In this document: positions 25,914-33,054 of the stretch, one piece after another | Layout of the letters: every line of letters starts with the position of its first letter | Position numbering within the stretch: the stretch's first letter is position 1 | Origin: Streptomyces tauricus | GTDB lineage: Bacteria; Actinomycetota; Actinomycetes; Streptomycetales; Streptomycetaceae | Assembly: GCF_014650955.1 (NCBI RefSeq) | Contig: NZ_BMVY01000001.1 | Location: 124,001-188,000, forward strand | Length of the DNA: 64,000 nucleotides | Direction: 5' to 3' | Made by a program: the position numbers and the translations under genes | Notes under the pieces: generated by a model | The model's database searches: none | What the model was told of the DNA's origin: nothing | Seen by the model: the letters and a program-made list of their open reading frames with translations, nothing else

Positions 25914-26573
25914 CTAGCGGCGGGCCAGCAGTACTCCGCCGAGTCTGCGGGCGGCCGACGTGAGGGTCGGGTGGGTCTCGACCGTGAAGCCGGACTCGTC
26001 CAGCCAGGTGGCCACCTGACCCGGTCGGCGGCGGTGGCCGTAGCCGTCGGGCCGGCTCTCGTCGGTGTCGTGGGGCTCGGGCGATGAGGGGTCACCCACG
26101 TGGAAACCCAGCAGCAGCAGACCGCCGGGCCGCAGCACCCGGCGGAAGCCGGCGAAGACCTCGCCGATCGCGTCGTCGGGGACGTGCATGATGGAGTACC
26201 AGGCGAGCAGGGCGGCCAACTCGCCGTCCGCGAGGCCGAGTCGGGTCATCGAGCCCACCTCGAACCGCAGGCCGGGGTGTTCGCGTCGGGCCACCTCGAT
26301 CATCCGGGGTGACAGGTCGATACCGAAGGCGTCGACGCCGAGGTCCCTCAGGTGGGCGGTGATCCGCCCGGGCCCGCACCCCACGTCCGCGACGGGCCCG
26401 CCGCCCTGCGCGCGCACCCACTCGGCGAACAGCGCCATGACCTCCTGCTCGGGCGGCAGCTCGGCCAGGAGGTTGCGTGTCTCCTCCGCGTAGTCGGCGG
26501 CGTCGGCGTCGTAGGACGCCCGGATGGCCGCCAGCCAGCTCTCGCCCTCCGGGTCTTCCCGTCCGCTGCTCAT
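25914..26573 (-). CDS. Class I SAM-dependent methyltransferase
   Basis: The 219-residue protein has the methyltransferase motif I VADVGCGPGRITAHL, motif II-like FGIDLSPRMIEVARREHPG, and LRPGGLLLLGFHVG. It groups with small UbiE/COQ5-like methyltransferases of actinobacteria (Methyltransf_11/25 type). It converges on the membrane-anchored protein gene with a 15-bp gap and has no cofactor or pathway genes beside it, so the acceptor is unknown. Confidence 0.75.
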   Translation of the reverse strand: MSSGREDPEGESWLAAIRASYDADAADYAEETRNLLAELPPEQEVMALFAEWVRAQGGGPVADVGCGPGRITAHLRDLGVDAFGIDLSPRMIEVARREHPGLRFEVGSMTRLGLADGELAALLAWYSIMHVPDDAIGEVFAGFRRVLRPGGLLLLGFHVGDPSSPEPHDTDESRPDGYGHRRRPGQVATWLDESGFTVETHPTLTSAARRLGGVLLARR

Positions 26574-26657
26574 ACCCGCAGGCTAGCCCAGACGCCGGTC
26601 GCCGTAGCCGGAATCCGGGGCCGCCGCGCCTTCACACACCGGCAGGTCGCAGTGGGC

Positions 26658-27725
26658 TCAGCCCGCCACCCAGCCCGCGTAGAACACACCGATCCCGAGG
26701 ATGACGCAGATCCCCTGGATGGTCCAGAAGCGGACCACGACCAGGACCTCGGACCAGCCCTTGAGCTCGAAGTGGTGCTGCAGAGGGGCCATCTTGAAGA
26801 CCCGCTTGCCGGTCAGCTTGAACGAGCCGACCTGGATGACCACGGACAGGGTGATCAGGACGAACAGCCCGCCCAGCAGGGCGAGCAGCAACTGGGTGCG
26901 GGAGCAGATGGCCAGACCCGCCAGCGCGCCGCCCAGCGCGAGCGAACCGGTGTCACCCATGAAGATCTTGGCGGGTGAGGTGTTCCACCAGAGGAACCCG
27001 ATACAGGCACCCATCAGCGCGGAGGCGACGACGGCCAGGTCGAGCGGATCGCGCACCTCGATGCAGGAACCGGGATCGGTGAGGTTCATCGCGTTGGCGC
27101 ACGAGTTCTGGAACTGCCACAGACCGATGAAGGTGTAGCCGGCGAGGACCATCGCCGACGCGCCGGTGGCCAGTCCGTCCAGACCGTCGGTCAGGTTCAC
27201 CCCGTTGGACATGGCCAGGATCATGAACAGGGCCCACACGACGAACAGCACCGGACCGATGGTCCAGCCGAAGTCGCTCACGAACGACAGCTTCAGCGAG
27301 GCGGGAGTCAGTCCGCGGTCGTCGGCGAACCGGATCGCCAGGACGGCGAACAGGATGCCGACGATCAGCTGGCCCGCCATCTTGGCGCCGGCCCGCAGCC
27401 CCAGCGAACGCCGCTTCACGATCTTGATGTAGTCGTCGAGGAAGCCGACGACACCCATGCCCGCCATCAGGAACAGCACCAGCACACCGGGGAACGTCGG
27501 CGGCTCACCGGTGATGACCTTGGTCAGGGCGTACGCGGCGAGGGTGGCCAGGATGAAGGCGATGCCGCCCATGGTGGGTGTGCCGCGCTTGCCGTGGTGG
27601 CCGCGGGGTCCGTCGTCCCGGATGAACTGGCCGTAGCCCTTGCGGGCCAGCAGCTTGATCAGCAGTGGTGTGCCGCCGAGTGTCAGGAACAGGCCTATGG
27701 CCCCGGCAAACAGGATCTGGTTCAT
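26658..27725 (-). CDS. mraY: Phospho-N-acetylmuramoyl-pentapeptide transferase paralogue
   Basis: ATG 27725 gives a 355-residue protein with about ten membrane helices. All MraY hallmarks are present: RDDGPRGHHGKRGTPTMGG, the Asp-Asp pair in GFLDDYIKIVKRRSLGL, NLTDGLDGLATGAS, GDTGSLALGG and the HHFELKGW loop. It transfers phospho-MurNAc-pentapeptide to undecaprenyl phosphate to make lipid I. In Streptomyces the normal mraY lies in the division/cell-wall cluster between murF and murD. Here the neighbours are a methyltransferase and a saccharopine-dehydrogenase-like gene, so this is probably a second copy. A role as a target-modified resistance copy is possible but unproven. Confidence 0.88.
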   Translation of the reverse strand: MNQILFAGAIGLFLTLGGTPLLIKLLARKGYGQFIRDDGPRGHHGKRGTPTMGGIAFILATLAAYALTKVITGEPPTFPGVLVLFLMAGMGVVGFLDDYIKIVKRRSLGLRAGAKMAGQLIVGILFAVLAIRFADDRGLTPASLKLSFVSDFGWTIGPVLFVVWALFMILAMSNGVNLTDGLDGLATGASAMVLAGYTFIGLWQFQNSCANAMNLTDPGSCIEVRDPLDLAVVASALMGACIGFLWWNTSPAKIFMGDTGSLALGGALAGLAICSRTQLLLALLGGLFVLITLSVVIQVGSFKLTGKRVFKMAPLQHHFELKGWSEVLVVVRFWTIQGICVILGIGVFYAGWVAG

Positions 27726-27803
27726 CGGACGGCGGTTTTCCCCTCGACTGCGTGCTCGTGCCCGACCGCCGCACCGGTGCGGGCGGCGGTCGCAGCCCAC
27801 ACC

Positions 27804-27813
27804 CTATGCATAG
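27804..27813. promoter_or_regulatory. Palindrome CTATGCATAG in the mraY promoter region
   Basis: This perfect 10-bp palindrome is followed on the minus strand by TAGGGT, a plausible -10, about 70 bp upstream of the mraY start. AT-rich palindromes are rare in this GC-rich sequence. The regulator is unknown. Confidence 0.35.
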
Positions 27814-27868
27814 AGCCAAGCGCTGTACGCCGGTGGGTAGTTGCCGCCCCAAGCCTCGGCGCCGGAGG

Positions 27869-28906
27869 TTATGCGGTCGTCGAGTACGTGATGTGCGGGG
27901 CGAGCGCGTCGAGGAAGTCGGGGGCGTCGAAGACGTCACCCGCGAAGGCGACACCTGTCCTGCCGGTCCGTCCGTCGAGGACGCGCCGGACGGCCTCCAC
28001 GGCGAGGGGCGCGGTGACGGCGTAGATGTCCTGCCCCCAGGCCGTGGCACGGCGCTCGGTACCGCCGGACCGTACGACGGCATCGACGAGGAAGGTCTGC
28101 GCGGACCGGCCGCTCCCGTCGACGGCGGTGGGCGCCGGAGTGTCCGGGGCCGCGAGGTCGCCGGCCGCCTCGGTGGTCATGTAGGTGCGCACCTCGGGGA
28201 CGGACAGATGGCTGGGGACGGTGACGACGTCGGCCATGGTGAACTCGCCGATGACGGCCCGTGTGCCCAGCGGGGCGGGGAAGTGCCAGTCGAGGGTGGG
28301 CAGGTCGTCCCGGTGGTACTCCAGCCGCCCCTGCCGGAAGCGGACGCGCTGTCCGTCGCGCCGTGCCTGGACGGCCGCGCCCGCGACGCGTGTTCCGGGG
28401 GTGGGATGCCAGCCGCTCAGCCCGTAGGCGATGTGCGCCTCGTCGGCCGCGGTCCAGTCACCCATGGCCGTGGTGACCAGCAGATCGCCCAGTCCGCCGT
28501 AGAAGGCCATCGCGGGTACGACAACGGTTTTGGCGGCGCGGGCGCGGTCCGCGAAGTGCGCGAGTGTGTCGGTGTTCGCCTCGATCTCGGCCGCCACGTC
28601 GATGTACGGGATCCCGGCGCGCAGGGCCGCCTCGATCACGGGGGCGGCCGTGGTGGTGAAGGGACCGGCGCAGTTGATCACCGCTGCCGCGCCGGCCAGC
28701 GCACGGTCGAGCGCGGCCGGATCGTCGACCGGGGCGGGCCGGACGTCGAGTCCGGGACGGGACGCGGCCAGCGCTCGCAGCTTGTCCGCGTCGCGGCCGG
28801 AGAGCACCGGGACGAACCCCCGCTCCAGCAGCTCCGCCACCACGAACCGCCCGGTGTGCCCGTAGGCGCCGAACACCGCAACCGTATGACCCGGACCCGG
28901 TCCCAT
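27869..28906 (-). CDS. Saccharopine dehydrogenase-like NAD(P)-binding protein
   Basis: ATG 28906 follows GGGGAG at 5 nt. The 345-residue protein starts with a Rossmann motif AVFGAYGHTGRFVVAELL and continues with VINCAGPFTTTAAPVIEAAL and GIPYIDVAAEIEAN, typical of the saccharopine dehydrogenase-like (trans-acting enoyl reductase-like) oxidoreductases. The substrate is unknown. It diverges from an AraC-type regulator 147 bp away, which probably controls it. Confidence 0.75.
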   Translation of the reverse strand: MGPGPGHTVAVFGAYGHTGRFVVAELLERGFVPVLSGRDADKLRALAASRPGLDVRPAPVDDPAALDRALAGAAAVINCAGPFTTTAAPVIEAALRAGIPYIDVAAEIEANTDTLAHFADRARAAKTVVVPAMAFYGGLGDLLVTTAMGDWTAADEAHIAYGLSGWHPTPGTRVAGAAVQARRDGQRVRFRQGRLEYHRDDLPTLDWHFPAPLGTRAVIGEFTMADVVTVPSHLSVPEVRTYMTTEAAGDLAAPDTPAPTAVDGSGRSAQTFLVDAVVRSGGTERRATAWGQDIYAVTAPLAVEAVRRVLDGRTGRTGVAFAGDVFDAPDFLDALAPHITYSTTA

Positions 28907-29053
28907 GACCACTCCCCGTACTCGCTCGGACGACCGGCCCGCCACGCGCTCCAGACCCGCCTGGGATCCGTTGTGATCCACTGCGGTCATCCTGCCGAGG
29001 TCCTGTGCCTGCTCGTGAGTGTCCGGAACGACATGCTGCGTACAATTACGGAC

Positions 29054-29998
29054 ATGGGCTCTGTCGCGGTGGTCGCCACCGAGGGAATGCTGCACTTCGA
29101 ACTGTCGGTGGCCTGCGAGGTGTTCGGCAGCGCCCCGGCGGGAGTGGACGTCCCCTGGTACGACGTCGAGGTCTGCGGATCCGCCGCCGTACAGGTCGGC
29201 CGGTTCCGGCTGGAGCCCGACCACGGCCTCGACCGGCTGCCGCACGCCGACACGGTCCTCGTCCCGGCCTGGGCCGACGTCGACGAGACCCCGCCCGGCG
29301 ACCTGGTGGACGCGGTGCGTGCCGCCCACGAGGCGGGCGCACGGGTGGCCTCCCTGTGCACGGGCGCCTTCGTGCTCGCCGCCGCCGGACTGCTGGACGG
29401 CAGGCGTGCCACCACCCACTGGGCGCACACCGATGTGCTCGCCGCCCGCCACCCGCGCGTACAGGTCGACCCGGACGTGCTGTACGTGGACAACGGCAGC
29501 GTGCTCACCTCCGCGGGCAAGGCCGCCGCGATGGACCTGTGCCTCCATCTCGTGCGCCTCGACCACGGTTCGGCGGTCGCCAACGCGGTGGCCCGCCGCC
29601 TGGTCGTGCCACCGCACCGGGCCGGCGGCCAGGCCCAGTTCGTCGCCGCGCCCGTACCCGCCCGCGACGACCATCCGCTCGCCGCCCTGCTGCCCTGGGT
29701 CGTCGAACGCCTCGACCAGCCGCTGACCGTGGACGACCTGGCACGCCGGGCGGGGATGAGCTCACGTCATCTCGGCCGTCACTTCAGGGCGGCGACCGGC
29801 ACCACCCCGCTGCAGTGGCTGCTGGCCCAACGCATCCGCCGCGCCCAGGAGTTGCTGGAGACCACGGACAGCGGTGTCGAGGCCATCGCGGAGGCCACCG
29901 GCATGGGGACCGCCACGACGCTGCGCCGCCACTTCAACCACACGCTCGGCGTACCGCCTGACACCTACCGCCGCACCTTCCGCTCACGGCCGGCCTGA
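29054..29998 (+). CDS. AraC-family regulator with DJ-1/PfpI-like N-terminal domain (FtrA type)
   Basis: The 314-residue protein has an N-terminal GATase1/DJ-1-like domain with the nucleophile-elbow motif VASLCTGAFVLAAAGLL. A C-terminal AraC domain has two helix-turn-helix motifs (LTVDDLARRAGMSSRHLGRH and AIAEATGMGTATTLRRHF). A TACAAT -10-like hexamer ends only 7 bp before ATG 29054, so the mRNA may be leaderless. An upstream in-frame ATG at 29033 is the alternative. It diverges from the saccharopine-dehydrogenase-like gene, its probable target. Confidence 0.82.
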   Translation: MGSVAVVATEGMLHFELSVACEVFGSAPAGVDVPWYDVEVCGSAAVQVGRFRLEPDHGLDRLPHADTVLVPAWADVDETPPGDLVDAVRAAHEAGARVASLCTGAFVLAAAGLLDGRRATTHWAHTDVLAARHPRVQVDPDVLYVDNGSVLTSAGKAAAMDLCLHLVRLDHGSAVANAVARRLVVPPHRAGGQAQFVAAPVPARDDHPLAALLPWVVERLDQPLTVDDLARRAGMSSRHLGRHFRAATGTTPLQWLLAQRIRRAQELLETTDSGVEAIAEATGMGTATTLRRHFNHTLGVPPDTYRRTFRSRPA

Positions 29999-30078
29999 AC
30001 GCTCCTGAGAAGACGTGCACGCTGCTGAGAAGGCCTGCACGCTCCTGACATGACGTACACGCTGCTGAAGGGACCTAC
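29999..30078. repeat. Four exact-length 20-bp tandem repeats
   Basis: Units start at 29999, 30019, 30039 and 30059, each with the pattern ACGCTSCTGA followed by ten variable bases (for example ACGCTCCTGAGAAGACGTGC). The array fills the entire gap between the stops of the convergent AraC-type and acyltransferase genes and overlaps the stop of the latter. Confidence 0.85.
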
Positions 30079-30992
30079 CCGAACACCGAGCGGCGCTCGC
30101 GGACCATCTCGGTGAGCATGTCCTGGACGGTGTCCCGGACCTCGTCGGAGAGCTTGTGGACGAACATCGGATCGTCCAGCGCGTCCTGCGCGTAGTGGTC
30201 GGTCGGCAGGGGCGTACCGAAACGGATCGTCCACTTCGTCGGCAGCGGAATCGCACCGAGCGGTCCCAGCAGGGGGAACGTGGGGGTGATCGGAAAGTAC
30301 GGCAGCCCGAGGAGCCTGGCCACGGGACGGGCGTCGGCGACCATCGGGTAGATCTCCTCGGCGCCCAGGACCGCGCACGGCACGATCGGTGTCCCCGTGC
30401 GCAGGGCGGCGGCCGCGAAGCCGCCCCGGCCGAAACGCCTCAGCCGGTAGCGTTCGGCGAAGGGCTTGCCGAGGCCCTTGTAGCCCTCCGGCATCACGCC
30501 GACCAGTTCGCCGCGCTCCAGCAGGCGCAGCGCGTTGTCCATACGGGCCTGGGTGTGCCCGGCCCGGCGGGCCAGCGTGCGCAGCACGGGCAGATCGAAC
30601 ACCAGGTCCGCGGCCAGCAGACGCAGCGCGCGACGGGCGGGATGACGGTCGCGCAGGGCGACCTGCAGCATCAGCGCGTCCAGCGGGAGCGTGCCCGAGT
30701 GGTTGGCCACCACCAGGGCACCGCCCTCGCCCGGCACGTTCGCCAGTCCCTCCACCGTCACCCGGAAGTACTTCTCGTACAGGGGCCGGAACGGGGCGAG
30801 GATCATCTCGTCGGTGAGTTCGGGGTCGAAGCCGAAGTCGTCGACGCTCTGCTCCTCGGTGAGGCACCGGTCGAGGAGGTCGCGGCCCCGCGCGAGGGTC
30901 AGCAGCCCCTGGGCGATCACTTCCGTGAACAGCTCGCCCGGGCCGATGCGTTCCTGTGCCGTCCGGGACTGTTCGTCACCCGCCTCGGCCAT
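30075..30992 (-). CDS. PlsC-like lysophospholipid acyltransferase family protein
   Basis: The 305-residue protein has the acyltransferase blocks GALVVANHSGTLPLDALML (catalytic His), LERGELVGVMPEGYKGLGKP and TPIVPCAVLGAEEIYP. It belongs to the PlsC/diacylglycerol-acyltransferase-like (LPLAT) group, here without membrane helices at the N-terminus. It lies 50 bp downstream of redF on the same strand and may be the last gene of the red transcript. A role in prodiginine production is not established. The 4 x 20-bp repeat array follows its stop. Confidence 0.75.
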   Translation of the reverse strand: MAEAGDEQSRTAQERIGPGELFTEVIAQGLLTLARGRDLLDRCLTEEQSVDDFGFDPELTDEMILAPFRPLYEKYFRVTVEGLANVPGEGGALVVANHSGTLPLDALMLQVALRDRHPARRALRLLAADLVFDLPVLRTLARRAGHTQARMDNALRLLERGELVGVMPEGYKGLGKPFAERYRLRRFGRGGFAAAALRTGTPIVPCAVLGAEEIYPMVADARPVARLLGLPYFPITPTFPLLGPLGAIPLPTKWTIRFGTPLPTDHYAQDALDDPMFVHKLSDEVRDTVQDMLTEMVRERRSVFG

Positions 30993-31042
30993 GCGCTCCT
31001 CCTCCTGTGCCGTTCGGTCTGTCGCAGGTCAGTACTCACAGG

Positions 31043-31723
31043 TCAGTAGACGAAGGGGACCAGCTTGGCCGTCTTCTTCGCGTACTCGTCGAACGCTGTC
31101 CCGTACCGCTCGGCCAGGTACTTGTCGAGCATGGGGATGTTCATGAACGAGAACATGCACGCCATGATCGCCGGGATGATCAGGGCCCAGGGGCTGCCCG
31201 TCACCAGGGCGAACCCGGTGAACAGGACGACGTCACCGAAGTAGTTGATGTGCATGGAGTACTTGAACAGGCCCTCGGTGTAGAGCTTGCCTTGGTGCTC
31301 CGGCACTCGTTTCCACAGCTTGCGCTGGTACTCCGAGCCCGTGTTGAGGTACGAGCCCACGAGGTAGAGCACCACCCCGAGCCAGGTGACCACGCCCACG
31401 GACGCTGCGTTGGTGCCGCCCAGGTACGCCATCGTGCCGTGGATGACGACGACCCAGACGCCCACGGTCGCCGCCTCGGACCACTCCATGCTCCTCTTCA
31501 GCATGACGAAGGTCGTGGCGACGAACCGCAGCAGGTAGATCGCCGAAAGGGCGAACAGCAGCCCACGGCGCAGCGGTTCGGCGTGGTCCAGGTCCGTCCC
31601 GAACCAGTCCGCCACCGTGTCCGTGCCGCCGAAGAGGAACCATCCGGCGGCCGTCACGGCCAGCGTGTTGCACGTGGTCACCAGGATCTTGGGGCCGGTC
31701 GAGGCGTCGTACCCGCCGTACAT
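31043..31723 (-). CDS. redF: RedF-like DUF1295/isoprenylcysteine methyltransferase-fold membrane protein
   Basis: The 226-residue protein has about six hydrophobic segments and the C-terminal steroid-reductase/ICMT-like signature (LYTEGLFKYSMHINYFGDVV, then LDKYLAERYGTAFDEYAKK). Its ATG overlaps the redG stop by one base (TGATG), so it is translationally coupled to the Rieske enzyme. By position it corresponds to redF of S. coelicolor, whose function I do not know to be settled. Reductase, methyltransferase or transport-helper roles are all possible. Confidence 0.65.
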   Translation of the reverse strand: MYGGYDASTGPKILVTTCNTLAVTAAGWFLFGGTDTVADWFGTDLDHAEPLRRGLLFALSAIYLLRFVATTFVMLKRSMEWSEAATVGVWVVVIHGTMAYLGGTNAASVGVVTWLGVVLYLVGSYLNTGSEYQRKLWKRVPEHQGKLYTEGLFKYSMHINYFGDVVLFTGFALVTGSPWALIIPAIMACMFSFMNIPMLDKYLAERYGTAFDEYAKKTAKLVPFVY

Positions 31724-32970
31724 CAGGAACGGGCCTTCGTCAGGCCGTCCTCACGGTCCGCCGCCGCCCCGGTCCGCTTCCTGCGGGTGCCGTGTGCGCC
31801 CTTCGAACCGTTGCCGTTGCCGCTGCCATTGCCGTTGGTCGCGGGAGGTGTCGTGCTGGTCTGTGTCACAGGGGTCTCCGGGGCTGCCGCCGGTGCCGTC
31901 TCCGCGTGTGTCTCCGTGTGCGCCTCTGCCCCCGCCTTGGCGTCCGCCTCCGCCTCCGCCTTGAGCCGGTCCCGTATCTGCAGGAACTTGGCGTTCATCT
32001 CGTCCACGGCGATGAACTTGTTCACGCCGCGCTCACTGACCTTGGGCTCCTGCCGGAGCATGATGCCCACGTCCTGGGGGTCCTGGACGAGCTTCTCCAT
32101 CAGGAGGGAAGCGCGCAACACCCAGGGCCTGAGTGGCTTGATGGGCACCATGGTCCGCAACTGCGGGTACTCGTACAGGCGCATGATCGCCAGCGTGTTC
32201 TCGTCGTCGATCGGCGTGAGCCATGTCGTGATCTCCAGGAGACCGGTCTTGACGTGCGTCAGGCCCGGCGCCTGGTAGATGAGGTTGAAGTGCGAGCTGT
32301 TGGCGGGGTTCGCCTCCTCGCACTGGTCGAAGGTGGAACGGATCGTGGTGCCGTCGACTACGACCTCATGGTTGACGATCTTGTTCGCGGCGAGGTACCG
32401 CTCCCGGCCGTCCATCCACAGATTGCGGGCGGTGCCGTACATGAACGTGTAGTCGATGTTGTTGGTCCAGTGATCCCGGTGCACGAAGGTCACGTGGTAG
32501 AACTCGAGCAGGCTCTCGATGTACCGGGTGTAGTGCACCGGCCGGGTCCAGGAGATCGTCTCGTGCGGGCGTGGATTGCCCACGAGTTCATGGGGCAGCT
32601 CGATCTCGGGGAGCTGCTCCCGCGCCTCGCCCCACCACAGCCACACCAGCCCGTGCTGCTCGCGCACCGGGTAGGTCTTCAGCTGGAGCGACTGGGGGAT
32701 CCGGGCGTTGGCGCCGAGGGCGGGGACGACCTTGCAGGTGCCCTCGGCGTTGTAACGGAAGCCGTGGTACGGGCACTCGACCGTGTTGCCCTTGAGGCGC
32801 CCCTCGGCGATGTTGGCGCCCTTGTGCGGGCAGCGCGCACTCTGGCAGACGAGGGTGCCGCCGAGGTCGCGCCAGAGCACCAGCTCCTCGCCCATACGTC
32901 GTACGCCGGTGGGCCGGTCGCGTTTGATGTCACCGGTCTGCAGGATCGGGTACCACTGGTTGGGGATCAT
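31723..32970 (-). CDS. redG: RedG-type Rieske oxygenase, prodiginine oxidative cyclase
   Basis: The 415-residue protein has an N-terminal Rieske 2Fe-2S site (CPHKGANIAEGRLKG, then ECPYHGFRYN) and a catalytic domain with the mononuclear-iron motif EFYHVTFVHRDHW. RedG of S. coelicolor closes the carbocycle of streptorubin B by C-H activation of undecylprodigiosin; McpG makes metacycloprodigiosin. A single copy here implies one carbocyclic product, but which ring is formed cannot be read off. About 75 C-terminal residues are Ala/Glu/Thr-rich, Gly/Asn-rich and then basic, probably a disordered tail. It follows redH with an 84-bp gap. Confidence 0.88.
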   Translation of the reverse strand: MIPNQWYPILQTGDIKRDRPTGVRRMGEELVLWRDLGGTLVCQSARCPHKGANIAEGRLKGNTVECPYHGFRYNAEGTCKVVPALGANARIPQSLQLKTYPVREQHGLVWLWWGEAREQLPEIELPHELVGNPRPHETISWTRPVHYTRYIESLLEFYHVTFVHRDHWTNNIDYTFMYGTARNLWMDGRERYLAANKIVNHEVVVDGTTIRSTFDQCEEANPANSSHFNLIYQAPGLTHVKTGLLEITTWLTPIDDENTLAIMRLYEYPQLRTMVPIKPLRPWVLRASLLMEKLVQDPQDVGIMLRQEPKVSERGVNKFIAVDEMNAKFLQIRDRLKAEAEADAKAGAEAHTETHAETAPAAAPETPVTQTSTTPPATNGNGSGNGNGSKGAHGTRRKRTGAAADREDGLTKARS

Positions 32971-33054
32971 CTCGCTGCCTTCCTGGGGTGAACCGCTCCA
33001 TGGGGGCGCGGCACGGTTCGCTGACGGGCGGGGCGGGGGAGCAGGGGGGAGGGT

